A DNA stretch of 64,000 nt from Clostridium sp. GTDB lineage: Bacteria; Bacillota; Clostridia; Lachnospirales; Lachnospiraceae. This document shows, in pieces, positions 34,916 through 43,965 of the stretch (the stretch's first letter is position 1; the number at the start of each line of letters is the position of its first letter). The DNA lies in contig JAGZZT010000013.1 of NCBI GenBank assembly GCA_018377235.1, positions 108,615 to 172,614 of the forward strand. Direction: 5' to 3'. Below the pieces are notes generated by a model. That model was not told the origin of the DNA. It made no database searches and saw only the letters and a list, made by a program, of their open reading frames with translations. The translations under genes were made by a program, and so were the position numbers.

Positions 34916-36574
34916 CTAGTTATTGGTTCCCCAGCGGAAATCAGGAACCACATCACTCCACTTATTGATTCCAATGACAGCCTTTAAATCCTCTGTCGCT
35001 TCTACTGCCTTTCTGGAATCAATAATCTTAAAAATCGGATAAATTCTCTTTCTGTCAAAGCCTGCAGCCACCGCAGAATTCGGGTTTGCCGTCCACAAGC
35101 CGAAAGCCATGCTTAACGACGCCTCGTGAGGGTTATCTACCTGGCGGCTGAGAATAAAGGAATCAATGTATGGGTTGCTGTCTACCAGGAAATATGCATA
35201 GGCAAAGGCAGCTGCCTGCTCCTTCTCCACATTTCCCCTGCTGGGACTCTGGGAGGTAAATCCCTGCTCTGACAAAATAATATGGCGTACCTGGCCTGCG
35301 CTGTTCAGGAGTTCCGGCCGCTGAAAATAATCGGTCAGTACATGGAGGTTCTTAAAGTTTACTACCTTGGAATCCACGCTGTCTGTCACCTTTTCATTTT
35401 CCAACCAGAACTCTGGTTCCTGCAGATTTACCGGATATGGGTGATAAGCCAGATTCCAGTCAATCTGTCCGCCCTTCTTAATCTGATTGTTAAAACAGTC
35501 TATTAAATCTCTGGCGCCATAACTGAGCGTCTTATTCTCCTGTACCCAATTGTAGTCAGTGGAGAAATAAACTCTGGCGTTTGCATTCTCACTGCGGATG
35601 GCGGCGTACATAACGCGGAACATTCTTTCATACACAGCCACATACTGCTCTAAAGGCATAGGACCGGTGTAGTTCCAAATCTCCTGGTTATTAATCTCAT
35701 TTCCAATAATCCAGTTTGACACCTGTCCGTAGTTGGGATCACTGCCATTATAACGCTCCGCTAAAAATGCCATCACTGCACGGCAGGTCTCAAAGCCCTC
35801 TGGGGTAGAAGTGTTAAACATATAATACTGAGAAGTTCCCGTCTCCTTCACTCCTGGATAGAGAAGCTCCGGATGAGAAGTATTCCATCCATTCAAGATA
35901 ATTCCTGTGATAATAATTCCTTTATTGGAAAACATACGGATGGTTTTATCGTATTCCTCTACACGGCTTTTATTAAAGCGATACGTTTTTCCATTATAAT
36001 TGTAGGTCAAGGCTCCATTCGGATCCAGAAACTCTCTGACTGAAATATTAATTGCTGTGTGCTTTACACCCAGAGACATAGCGTCATCCAGCATAGACAG
36101 CTCGATATTCAGTCCTTTTTTCGTCTGGGCCTCAGGAAATGGTTTCTGGTAATCAGAAGTGGCTTCCGGATTGGTCACATAGGCTTCATTGCTAATCGGC
36201 TCATAGGTTCCTCCCCTGTTCACTGCTACTACATATCTGGCAAACAGAGGATCTTCATTCTGATTTTTGTCAAAAGGCAGTGTAAAGGATAAGCTTTCTG
36301 TTTTGTCTGCAGATGCTGCATAATCTGTTCTGCCCTCCAGAGACGTCTCGTAAGGCATCAGGTCAAACAGATAATATTTTCCATCATCCGCTAAAGTTTC
36401 TCCCTGGGACGCATCATCCTCTGTATTAGATGCCGAACCTGTAATCTTAATCTGATTTCCATCCACAACGCAGGACGAAAGGTTTGCTGAGTCTGCCGCA
36501 AATACTGTCCCTGCAAACAGGCAGGCAAACGCTGCCGTCGAAACTGCCGCTTTCATCCATTTTAAATGTCTCAT
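34916..36574 (-). CDS. Secreted DUF5722 protein, glycoside-hydrolase-like
   Basis: A 552-residue exported protein. A signal peptide (about 26 residues, ending TVFA) is followed by an Ig-like N-domain (about 30-135) and a TIM-barrel part (140-550). The barrel has NWIIGNEINNQEIW, with Asn-Glu at the acid/base place of clan A glycosidases, and HIILSEQGFTSQ with a Glu where the nucleophile belongs. DUF5722 has no described substrate that I know. No wall anchor is seen. The ribosome binding site AGGAGG is five bases before the ATG. A structured leader may precede it (36614-36667). Confidence 0.82.
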   Translation of the reverse strand: MRHLKWMKAAVSTAAFACLFAGTVFAADSANLSSCVVDGNQIKITGSASNTEDDASQGETLADDGKYYLFDLMPYETSLEGRTDYAASADKTESLSFTLPFDKNQNEDPLFARYVVAVNRGGTYEPISNEAYVTNPEATSDYQKPFPEAQTKKGLNIELSMLDDAMSLGVKHTAINISVREFLDPNGALTYNYNGKTYRFNKSRVEEYDKTIRMFSNKGIIITGIILNGWNTSHPELLYPGVKETGTSQYYMFNTSTPEGFETCRAVMAFLAERYNGSDPNYGQVSNWIIGNEINNQEIWNYTGPMPLEQYVAVYERMFRVMYAAIRSENANARVYFSTDYNWVQENKTLSYGARDLIDCFNNQIKKGGQIDWNLAYHPYPVNLQEPEFWLENEKVTDSVDSKVVNFKNLHVLTDYFQRPELLNSAGQVRHIILSEQGFTSQSPSRGNVEKEQAAAFAYAYFLVDSNPYIDSFILSRQVDNPHEASLSMAFGLWTANPNSAVAAGFDRKRIYPIFKIIDSRKAVEATEDLKAVIGINKWSDVVPDFRWGTNN

Positions 36575-36613
36575 TTCATCCTCCTGTCTCTCACTTCAGC
36601 TGTTTTTGTCACA

Positions 36614-36667
36614 GAACGGGCTCCTATGACGTGAATAAGCGTCCCGCCGACAGCAGGACGCCCCGTT
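36614..36667 (-). other. Candidate structured leader upstream of the DUF5722 gene
   Basis: AACGGG (36614-36619) pairs with CCCGTT (36662-36667). Stacked on it, GCGTCC (36639-36644) pairs with GGACGC (36656-36661). It lies 40-95 bases upstream of the DUF5722 start codon. I know no riboswitch family of this layout. The remainder of the 36575-37026 gap holds repeat copy B and no convincing gene. Confidence 0.35.
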
Positions 36668-36848
36668 TCAAGCTTTCTACTATTTCCCCACTTGCAAACC
36701 CGCGCTCCGCGCTCTCTGCCTGCTGCACAGGCTGTTTGCTTGTTATCTCTCCAAAATGCAGCTGTCTCTGACAGCTCTTCCATTTTGTCGATACCTCATC
36801 GGAGAAAAATACATCTCTGCTTTGCAGATGCTTATTTTTCTCACGATG

Positions 36849-36977
36849 TAGTATATTATACCATATCCTCTCTGCGGATATGTGCCTCCGGCGGATGCGC
36901 ACGGTTTGGATTTGTGTCTGCTTCGCTCCGCTCGCTCAAACCGGCGCGGTATAATATCTGACGATATTATACCATAA
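36849..36977. repeat. Structured intergenic repeat, copy B
   Basis: Same element as 25149-25282 in the same orientation, aligning without large gaps across about 115 bases. The hairpin is 36862-36870 with 36874-36882, the middle stem CGGTTTG/CAAACCG at 36902-36908 with 36937-36943, and the palindrome 36948-36958 with 36963-36973. It lies between the DUF5722 gene and the stop codon of the NSS gene. Confidence 0.8.
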
Positions 36978-37026
36978 TCTGCAGCGGAATAGTCTTTACA
37001 ATTTTCTTACGACTGCAGTTCACTGA

Positions 37027-38355
37027 TTAGCTGAATACGACTCCGTATACACTTACCAGTCCAGAGATAGTGACTACGCCTACCAGAACAGGAGTGAGGA
37101 AGCGGATGCAGAGAATCCACAATTTTTTAAGCTTAAATCTTACTCCGTTTTTCTCAATCTCCTCTACAAGATATTCTGGCTTCCACTTCCAGCCGATATA
37201 GTAACACATGGTCAGACCGCCGCATGGAAGAAGAATATTGTCTGTTACCATTCCTACAAAGTCAAAGACACTATAGTTGGCGATCATCACATCTCCCAGC
37301 ACACCGAAGGATAAAGCGCTTGGAATTCCCAGAAGGAAAATCAGCGTTCCGATGATCAGAGTAGCGCTCTTTCGCTTCCATTTCAAGGTATCAATAGCAA
37401 AGGACACAGATACTTCCAGAAGCGCGATGGCGCTTGTCACCGCTGCAAAAAATACAAGTGCAAAGAAAGCCAGCGCAAAGACAGCTCCTCCTCCGATGCT
37501 TCCGAATACCTTTGGAAGCGTTCCAAAAATCAGTCCCGGTCCCTGGCCTGGCTCCAGACCAAAGGCAAAGACAGCCGGGAAAATGGCAATTCCAGCCAGA
37601 ATGGCCACCGTCGTGTCAAGACCTGCCACACTGGCGCAGCTTTTAGGAATGTCTTCCTTTTCATTTAGATAGCTTCCATATGTAATTGTAATTCCCATAC
37701 AGAGGCTTAAAGAATAAAATACCTGTCCCAAGGCAGCAGTGATAGAACCCAGGGTAAATGTAGAGCCCTGCGGCGTAAACACAAAGGCAAGTCCCTTCCC
37801 TGCTCCTGGAAGCGTCACGCTTCTGCCTATAATAATCAAAAGAAGCACAAACAGCATCGGCATCATAAATTTGGATACTTTTTCAATTCCGCTGACTCCC
37901 TTATAACAGATAACCGTTGTGGCCAGCATAAAAATAAAATGCCACACTACTGGCTCCGCTCCATTGGAAATAAAAGCGTCAAAATCTGCCGGAGCGTTGA
38001 ACGTAGTGGCGTAGCTGACAATGTACTTCAGAATCCAGCCTCCGATTACACTGTAGTAGGACAGGATAATAAACGCCGCCAGCACACCGAAAATACCTAC
38101 CACTCTGGCATGAGGATGAATATCCGCGTAGGCCTGTACCGGGTCATGGCGGGTCTTTCTTCCCAGAGACATTTCTGTGATCATAACCGGGATTCCCAAA
38201 ATGCAGATAAAAATTAAGTAAGCGATGAGAAAGAAAAATCCTCCGTTTCTTCCCATCAGGTAGGGAAATTTCCACAGATTTCCCAATCCTACGGCAGCTC
38301 CTGCCGTAGCCAGAATAAAGCCAAGTTTGCTGGCCCATTGATTATGAGCTTTCAT
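37027..38355 (-). CDS. Sodium-dependent transporter of the NSS (SNF) family
   Basis: A 442-residue membrane symporter with about eleven spans, related to LeuT/TnaT, that imports amino acids or amines with sodium. The N-terminus WASKLGFILATAGAAVGLGNLWKFPYL is the family hallmark for sodium and substrate binding in span 1, and VFYSLSLCMGITITYGSYL follows in span 6. It lies 15 bases after the NhaC gene on the same strand, so a sodium gradient user and a sodium/proton exchanger are probably cotranscribed. The substrate is not determined. Confidence 0.93.
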   Translation of the reverse strand: MKAHNQWASKLGFILATAGAAVGLGNLWKFPYLMGRNGGFFFLIAYLIFICILGIPVMITEMSLGRKTRHDPVQAYADIHPHARVVGIFGVLAAFIILSYYSVIGGWILKYIVSYATTFNAPADFDAFISNGAEPVVWHFIFMLATTVICYKGVSGIEKVSKFMMPMLFVLLLIIIGRSVTLPGAGKGLAFVFTPQGSTFTLGSITAALGQVFYSLSLCMGITITYGSYLNEKEDIPKSCASVAGLDTTVAILAGIAIFPAVFAFGLEPGQGPGLIFGTLPKVFGSIGGGAVFALAFFALVFFAAVTSAIALLEVSVSFAIDTLKWKRKSATLIIGTLIFLLGIPSALSFGVLGDVMIANYSVFDFVGMVTDNILLPCGGLTMCYYIGWKWKPEYLVEEIEKNGVRFKLKKLWILCIRFLTPVLVGVVTISGLVSVYGVVFS

Positions 38356-38370
38356 CGTAATTGTATTCTC

Positions 38371-39651
38371 CTATTTTCTCTTTTTCATAAATATAAATAT
38401 CAGTCCGCTTAGTCCCATTAAAATCGGATAAAAACAGTATGGAATAATTTCAAATGGAGTCAGACCTGTCAGGCTGGCCGCCGCCAGAAGCTGCGCACCA
38501 TATGGAATCAATCCCTGCCCCATGGAACTGAACATATCCAGAAGAGAGGCTGAACGCCTTGGCGTCACTCCGAATTCATCGCTGATCTCCTTGGCGATAG
38601 GACCTGCCATAACGATAGCCACTGTATTGTTGGCCGTACACATATCCACCAGCAGGGAAAGAGCTGCTATTCCCAGTTCTCCGCCTTTCTCATCGCTGAT
38701 TCTCTTCTTTATAAAAGAAAGAACAAACTCAATCCCCCCATACTCCTTCACCAGAGCTACAATGCAGGCCACCACCACAGAAATGACTGTTATATCATAC
38801 ATTCCTGTAACGCCTGCTCCCACATGAGTGAACATCTCCGCCACTGTGAACGCCCCTGTAGCCACGCCTACAATCAGAGAGAGAACCGTTCCTGCCAGCA
38901 AAATGATAAATACATTCACTCCCGCTAACGCTCCAATTAATACCACCAGATATGGAAGCACCTTAAATACATTGTAGCTCAGTTCATACTCCATCTGATA
39001 GTCTGCGTCCCTGGCCAGTACCAGGAACAAAATAACAGTCAGAATAGCTGCCGGAAGTACAATCAGAAAATTCTCCCTGAACTTGTCCTTCATCTCACAG
39101 CCCTGCGTTTTTACTGCCGCAATCGTCGTATCGGAAATCATGGACAAATTATCTCCAAACATGGCTCCGCCTACTACGGCGCCAGCGCATATTGCCATGG
39201 AAAATCCCGTCTTCTCACTGATTCCCACTGCGATGGGAGCCAGCGCTGTAATAGTTCCCACAGAGGTTCCCATCGAAATCGAAATAAAGCAGGCAATCAC
39301 AAACAGGCCTGCCACCGCCACATTGGACGGCAGAATGGAAAGTCCCAGATTCACCGTGCTGTCCACGCCTCCAGCGGCCTTCACCGCTCCGGAAAACGCT
39401 CCTGCAGCCAGGAAAATCAGACACATGGTAATAATATTTTCCTCTCCCACTCCTTCTGCCGCCAGCTTTATCTTGTCGGCAAAGGAAAGACTTCTGTTCT
39501 GGATAAAAGCTACAAACAGCGCAATTAAAAAAGCCACTATGGCCGGCATGCTGTAGAAATCTCCTGTCAGAAAACCAGAGCCCAGGAAAATAAGCAGAAA
39601 TACAAGGATCGGCAGAAGAGCCGACGCCCTCGCCCTTTTTTGCTCTTTCAT
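38371..39651 (-). CDS. NhaC family Na+/H+ antiporter-like protein
   Basis: A 426-residue protein with about eleven spans of the NhaC/ion-transporter superfamily. GGAMFGDNLSMISDTTIAAVKTQG and the earlier SISMGTSVGTITALAPIAVG are the characteristic conserved stretches. It should exchange Na+ for H+, or a metabolite pair as in malate/lactate-type relatives. It is the first gene of the pair with the NSS symporter. Confidence 0.88.
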   Translation of the reverse strand: MKEQKRARASALLPILVFLLIFLGSGFLTGDFYSMPAIVAFLIALFVAFIQNRSLSFADKIKLAAEGVGEENIITMCLIFLAAGAFSGAVKAAGGVDSTVNLGLSILPSNVAVAGLFVIACFISISMGTSVGTITALAPIAVGISEKTGFSMAICAGAVVGGAMFGDNLSMISDTTIAAVKTQGCEMKDKFRENFLIVLPAAILTVILFLVLARDADYQMEYELSYNVFKVLPYLVVLIGALAGVNVFIILLAGTVLSLIVGVATGAFTVAEMFTHVGAGVTGMYDITVISVVVACIVALVKEYGGIEFVLSFIKKRISDEKGGELGIAALSLLVDMCTANNTVAIVMAGPIAKEISDEFGVTPRRSASLLDMFSSMGQGLIPYGAQLLAAASLTGLTPFEIIPYCFYPILMGLSGLIFIFMKKRK

Positions 39652-39793
39652 AAAAATCCCTCTCTTTTTTTATAGTCACAACCGATTATATCTGTTTTTT
39701 CCAGTCCTTTCAAGGGAAAAGTCTTCAATTTCGGAAAAACTGACATGCCTGCGCCATATACATACAATATAATCATGGAAGCGAGGTATCAAT

Positions 39794-40339
39794 ATGGAAA
39801 CCTATAATTATGATCCGTCTGCTCAGGCAGGAAGCGAGGCCAGGACAGCAGAAAATGATCCAACCGCCTATCATCCTCATCCAGACCCAGGATCTGATCC
39901 GAACACAGCGCCGGGATTCGGACCAATCGGCCCTGTCACTCCCTCTCTCCCCGGAAATACCGGAGGCTGCATTAACTGTGGAACCGGACAGGGAAATCTC
40001 TCAAACTTATTAGGCAACGTGCTGTGGGCCTGGGGAACCTTTCCCTCTGTCTCTCCATCCGGCACCGCCCATGTCCGCTTCTATAACGCTGCCTCCATCC
40101 GGGAGCCGTTGGATATTTACTTAAATGGCCGTCTTGTGGTCTCTGATCTGGACTATATGAACTTCACACGGTATCTCCACATTGTGCCAGGAAATTATCT
40201 CCTGACCGTTTATCAGAGAACTAATCCAGGCGGACCTCCTATTATCAACAACCGCGTTCAGTTCCAGGCTGGAAATTACTACCTTCTGTCCATCCTGGGA
40301 GGACCTTACGATTACTCAGCCCAGCTTGTAATTTCCTAA
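39794..40339 (+). CDS. DUF4397 domain protein
   Basis: A 181-residue protein. The first 75 residues are disordered and rich in Pro, Gly and Asn; the rest is a beta-sandwich starting AHVRFYNAASIREPLDIYLNG and LVVSDLDYMNFTRYLHIVPG, typical of DUF4397. No signal peptide is evident. Function is unknown. A TATAAT sits about 20 bases before the start and a strong terminator follows at 40371. Confidence 0.82.
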   Translation: METYNYDPSAQAGSEARTAENDPTAYHPHPDPGSDPNTAPGFGPIGPVTPSLPGNTGGCINCGTGQGNLSNLLGNVLWAWGTFPSVSPSGTAHVRFYNAASIREPLDIYLNGRLVVSDLDYMNFTRYLHIVPGNYLLTVYQRTNPGGPPIINNRVQFQAGNYYLLSILGGPYDYSAQLVIS

Positions 40340-40370
40340 AACCTTTTCTGTCTGGGTTTACCCAGAAAAC

Positions 40371-40417
40371 AGGAGGCAGAACCCGCTGTCATATGCAGGC
40401 TCTGCCTCCTTATTTTT
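40371..40417 (+). terminator. Terminator of the DUF4397 gene
   Basis: GGAGGCAGA pairs with TCTGCCTCC, followed by TTATTTTT. It overlaps the end of the convergent FeoB-associated gene. Confidence 0.8.
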
Positions 40418-40622
40418 AGTTCTTTATCTGGTTCTTTGAGCCTTCCTTTCTGGAATGGCACATTCCGGAACAGCTGCACCCACCACAGTTTCCGCCGCAG
40501 AGGGATTTTCCATTTTTTTTATCTCTCACAATACTTCTGACTGCCAGGAATACAATTCCAGCCACAATCAGTCCCACAATCAAGGTGGACAATCCAGATA
40601 CCATCACTTCCATCACTGTCAC
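40416..40622 (-). CDS. FeoB-associated Cys-rich membrane protein
   Basis: A 68-residue protein with one N-terminal span (STLIVGLIVAGIVFLAVRSIV) and a Cys-rich tail, CGGNCGGCSCSGMC, with a family-typical CxxxCxxCxCxxxC spacing. Such proteins follow feoB in Clostridia and are thought to help Fe2+ import in place of FeoC. It is 49 bases after feoB in the feo operon. Confidence 0.9.
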   Translation of the reverse strand: MTVMEVMVSGLSTLIVGLIVAGIVFLAVRSIVRDKKNGKSLCGGNCGGCSCSGMCHSRKEGSKNQIKN

Positions 40623-40671
40623 CCTTTCTTAAATGAATATTCTGTGTTTAAGATTCTAACACTTTTTAGTA

Positions 40672-42846
40672 TTATATTCCAGCCATTTTCCTGTATTCTC
40701 TCTGAAACGCTTTTCTCTCTCTGTTTGGGCGTGCCAGCATATAAATCAAAAAGGCTAAAGCAATAAGAGCTGCTGCCGTTCCAAGGCCAAATGAGAGTTC
40801 ACCAGTGATAAGGCCGCCGAACTGATAAATGCAAAGAGATACGAGATAGGCAAAGCCGCACTGATATCCAATAGCAAACCAGGTCCACTTTGTATGGTTC
40901 ATCTCTCTCTTGATGGCACCGATGGCTGCAAAGCATGGCGCGCATAAAAGATTGAACACCAGGAAGGAATATCCTGAGGCAAGTGTAAAGCTGCCTGCCA
41001 AAGTCCCCCAAATCTCAGCCCCATCCTCGGCTACCTCAGCAAAGCCGTAAAGGATACCAAAGGTTCCTACTACATTCTCCTTCGCTACAAGACCTGTAAC
41101 AGCCGCTACAGCCGCCTGCCAGTTTCCCCAGCCGAGAGGCGCGAAAATCCAGGCAATTCCATGTCCCACAGAAGCTAACAGTCCCTGGCTCAAATCTTCT
41201 GCCGGGCCGAACTGTCCGTTTACAAAGCCATAGCTGGAAGCAAACCAGACGATTACAGTAGAAATCAAAATCACAGTACCTGCCTTTTTAATAAAGGAAG
41301 AACCTCTCTCCCAGGTACTTCTGAGAATACCTCCCACAGTCGGAAGATGGTAGGCAGGAAGTTCCATTACAAACGGAGACGGATCACCGGAAAACATCTT
41401 TGTCTTCTTTAAAATAATTCCAGAAACCACAATAGCCGCAATTCCCACGAAATAAGCGCTGGGTGCCACCCATGAGGCTCCTCCAAAAATTGCCCCTGCA
41501 AACAAAGCGATAATTGGAAGTTTGGCGCTGCACGGAATAAATGTAGTGGTCATAATAGTCATCCTTCTGTCGTGCTCGCTCTCAATGGTTCTGGAAGCCA
41601 TCACGCCAGGAACACCGCATCCAGTTCCGATTAACATGGGAATAAACGATTTGCCGGACAGACCAAACCGACGGAACATCCGATCCATAATAAAGGCAAT
41701 GCGGGCCATGTATCCGCAGCCCTCTAAGAAAGCCAGAAACACAAACAACACCAGCATCTGCGGAACAAATCCAAGGACAGCTCCTACTCCGGCCACTATA
41801 CCGTTTACAATGAGATCCTGAAGCCAGGCTGCACAGCCTGCTGCCTGAAGTCCGGCAGTGATCACCGCTGGAATAGACGGTACGGCTTTCCCGAATATCT
41901 CAAACCCCTCTCCAAAGAGGCTGTCATTGACAAAATCTGTAGCCATGGTTCCCACTGTAGTCACAGACACATAGTAGACAAAAAACATTACTGCTGCGAA
42001 GATCGGAAGAGCCAGAATTCGATTGGTGACAATCTGATCGATTTTGTCAGACAGAGTCAGCCCCGTTTTTTTCTTCTGACAGCTCTTCCCTATTATGGAA
42101 GTAATATATGTATAGCGCTCGTTGGCAATCATACTCTCTGCATCGTCATCCACAGCCGCCTCTGCCTTTTTAATGATATCCTCCGCATCCAAAGCCTGCT
42201 CCATGCGGGCTGTGATTGTTTTATCCCGCTCAAATATTTTAATGGCGTAAAACCTTCTCTGAGCTTCTGGAATAGAGTGGGACAGCATGGATTCTATCTC
42301 CTCTAAAGCTGCCTCCACCGTACTTCCATATCTGTGAACCGGAGTAAAATCACAGGCACTTTTAGCCAGAAGAACCGCTTTTTCCGCCATCTCCTTGATT
42401 CCAGTTCCCTTCAAGGCAGAAATCTCTACCGCTTCGCAGCCGAACTCCTCTGCCAGGGCAGCTGTGTTAATTGTATCTCCCTGTTTTCTCACCACGTCCA
42501 TCATATTGACAGCCAGGAGAACCGGAATTCCCAGCTCTGTCAGCTGAGTAGTCAGATACAGATTCCTTTCCAGATTCGTTCCGTCCACAATGTTAATCAC
42601 AGCATCTGGCTTTTCGTCCAGCAGATAATTTCTGGCTACTACCTCTTCCAGAGTGTAGGGAGACAGCGAATAAATCCCAGGAAGATCTGTAATAATCACA
42701 TCTTTCTGCCCCTTCAGACGCCCTTCTTTTTTCTCCACTGTTACGCCCGGCCAGTTTCCTACTGACTGATTAGATCCAGTCAGAGCATTAAACAGCGTTG
42801 TTTTGCCGCAGTTTGGATTTCCTGCAAGAGCAATTTTTACTGACAT
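40672..42846 (-). CDS. feoB: Ferrous iron transporter FeoB
   Basis: A 724-residue inner-membrane Fe2+ importer with a cytoplasmic G domain and about eight to ten spans. G1 is GNPNCGKTTLFNALTG, G3 is DLPGIYSL, and G4 is NMMD. The gate motifs GTGCGVPGVMASRTIE and the late CAPCFAAIGAI are present. Its ATG overlaps the stop of feoA by one base (TAATG). It is in a feoA-feoA-feoB-Cys-rich operon. Confidence 0.96.
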   Translation of the reverse strand: MSVKIALAGNPNCGKTTLFNALTGSNQSVGNWPGVTVEKKEGRLKGQKDVIITDLPGIYSLSPYTLEEVVARNYLLDEKPDAVINIVDGTNLERNLYLTTQLTELGIPVLLAVNMMDVVRKQGDTINTAALAEEFGCEAVEISALKGTGIKEMAEKAVLLAKSACDFTPVHRYGSTVEAALEEIESMLSHSIPEAQRRFYAIKIFERDKTITARMEQALDAEDIIKKAEAAVDDDAESMIANERYTYITSIIGKSCQKKKTGLTLSDKIDQIVTNRILALPIFAAVMFFVYYVSVTTVGTMATDFVNDSLFGEGFEIFGKAVPSIPAVITAGLQAAGCAAWLQDLIVNGIVAGVGAVLGFVPQMLVLFVFLAFLEGCGYMARIAFIMDRMFRRFGLSGKSFIPMLIGTGCGVPGVMASRTIESEHDRRMTIMTTTFIPCSAKLPIIALFAGAIFGGASWVAPSAYFVGIAAIVVSGIILKKTKMFSGDPSPFVMELPAYHLPTVGGILRSTWERGSSFIKKAGTVILISTVIVWFASSYGFVNGQFGPAEDLSQGLLASVGHGIAWIFAPLGWGNWQAAVAAVTGLVAKENVVGTFGILYGFAEVAEDGAEIWGTLAGSFTLASGYSFLVFNLLCAPCFAAIGAIKREMNHTKWTWFAIGYQCGFAYLVSLCIYQFGGLITGELSFGLGTAAALIALAFLIYMLARPNRERKAFQREYRKMAGI

Positions 42847-43079
42847 TAATTTTCCCTCCCCTGCTGAACTTCTATCATCTCTGCATCCGCCCTGCGGACG
42901 GAAAGCTCATATCCTCTGAGGCTTATTTCCACCGGATCTCCGAGGGGAGCAACCTTTCGGATATAGAGCTCTGTACCCTTTGTAATTCCCATGTCCATAA
43001 TACGGCGCTTCACTGCTCCGCTGCCGCTCATCTTCACAACCGAAACTGTCTGGCCTACTTTCACATCCTTTAATGTCAT
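42846..43079 (-). CDS. feoA: FeoA-type SH3 domain protein
   Basis: A 77-residue cytoplasmic SH3-like protein that supports FeoB. VKVGQTVSVVKMSGSGAVKRR is the opening, and it ends with the DPVEISLRGYELSVRR strand typical of FeoA. The stop codon overlaps the feoB start. Confidence 0.9.
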   Translation of the reverse strand: MTLKDVKVGQTVSVVKMSGSGAVKRRIMDMGITKGTELYIRKVAPLGDPVEISLRGYELSVRRADAEMIEVQQGREN

Positions 43080-43091
43080 CCTGTGTTCTCC

Positions 43092-43301
43092 TTATACCAT
43101 AATTTTGCTTGCCATTTCACTGCTGACGGCTACTCTCGACTCCTTTATACTGACGATCACATTTCCTCTGTTGCGCGAAACAACTGTCACCTTTCCTCCT
43201 GGCACAAAGCCCAGCGTCTCTAAAAAACGCCTGACTTCTTCTTTTCCTCCAATTCTCTTAATGAAATTCTCTACTCCTGGTTCTGCTATTGTTAAAGGCA
43301 T
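43092..43301 (-). CDS. Second FeoA-type protein
   Basis: A 69-residue paralogue (RRFLETLGFVPGGKVTVVSR then GNVIVSIKESRVAVSSEMA). It precedes the other feoA by 12 bases and is the first gene of the feo operon. The ribosome binding site is AAAGGAG. Two consecutive FeoA proteins are common in Clostridia. Confidence 0.88.
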   Translation of the reverse strand: MPLTIAEPGVENFIKRIGGKEEVRRFLETLGFVPGGKVTVVSRNRGNVIVSIKESRVAVSSEMASKIMV

Positions 43302-43355
43302 CCCGCCACACTCCTTTCATCGGCAGACAAATCTAATTCCCTTAGTTACCTTTCC

Positions 43356-43405
43356 CTAACTTCGGTTAGTTTTTTCTAACTTATATCAAGTTAGCACAAA
43401 CTAAC
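43356..43405. promoter_or_regulatory. Array of DtxR-type operator half-sites at the feo promoter
   Basis: Five half-sites alternate: CTAAC (43356), GTTAG (43365), CTAAC (43376), GTTAG (43390) and CTAAC (43401). The pair 43390-43405 has GTTAG-N6-CTAAC. The same motif occurs twice in the DUF3793 promoter. The spacing overlaps the -10 and spacer of the feo promoter, as expected for repression. Confidence 0.7.
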
Positions 43406-43416
43406 TATTTTGTCAA
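43388..43416 (-). promoter_or_regulatory. Promoter of the feo operon
   Basis: On the minus strand TTGACA (43411-43416), a 17-base spacer and TAACTT (43388-43393), about 85 bases before the first feoA start. The operator array covers the spacer and -10. Confidence 0.65.
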
Positions 43417-43519
43417 CTGTTTTTCTTCCTGATTTTTTTGAGCTGCAGATTCGACTGGCTTTTTATTATATTTTTGGTATAATATGTAATAAAGGAATAG
43501 TGGTAAAGGAGAGGTTATA

Positions 43520-43909
43520 TTGAAAATCCAGCAGTCCGCAGAGGATTATCTTGAGACGATTCTGGTTCTGAGCCGTAAAAAGCCTCAGATTCGTTCCATT
43601 GATATCGTCAATGAATTGGGGTACTCAAAGCCCAGCGTCAGCGTGGCCATGAAAAACCTTCGGGAAAACGGCTATATTTCCATGGATCGAGAGGGTTATA
43701 TTACGCTGGAGGAGCCAGGGCAGAAAATTGCCGAGACCATTTATGAGCGCCATACCTTTCTGACAGGATTTCTCATCTATTTAGGCGTAAGCCCTGAGAC
43801 CGCAGCAGAGGATGCCTGCCGGATGGAGCATGTGATCAGTTCAGAAAGCTTTCTGGCCATGAAGCAGTTTGCTGAAAAAAATTTGAAAAAACAGGATATG
43901 CGTAAATGA
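43520..43909 (+). CDS. DtxR/MntR-family metal-dependent regulator
   Basis: A 129-residue repressor. The DNA-binding domain (residues 1-60) contains SAEDYLETILVL and the helix-turn-helix around SKPSVSVAMKNLRENGYI; the second half is a metal-binding dimer domain with RHTFLTGFLIYLGV and the ligand-like Cys/Glu in EDACRMEHVIS. The SH3 C-domain of DtxR is lacking, as in MntR. The only start is TTG at 43520 after AAAGGAGAGG. It is divergent from the feo operon, whose promoter carries the operator array. Confidence 0.88.
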   Translation: MKIQQSAEDYLETILVLSRKKPQIRSIDIVNELGYSKPSVSVAMKNLRENGYISMDREGYITLEEPGQKIAETIYERHTFLTGFLIYLGVSPETAAEDACRMEHVISSESFLAMKQFAEKNLKKQDMRK

Positions 43910-43913
43910 TCTG

Positions 43914-43960
43914 AAAAGAGAGAAGATTCCGCCGAAACAACGGCGGTCCTTCTCTCTTTT
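43914..43960. terminator. Bidirectional terminator between regulator and DUF2325 gene
   Basis: AAAAGAGAGAAG...CTTCTCTCTTTT with an inner CCGCCG/CGGCGG stem; both flanks have runs suitable for termination. Confidence 0.8.
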
Positions 43961-43965
43961 CAAAT

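Noticed and set aside
36571..36961. Several short open frames between DUF5722 and NSS genes
   Set aside because: They overlap the structured leader and repeat copy B, have no ribosome binding sites and no recognisable protein features.
37027..39651. The NSS and NhaC gene pair as a novel system
   Set aside because: Both are well known sodium-linked transporter families, and a sodium symporter beside a sodium/proton antiporter is not surprising.
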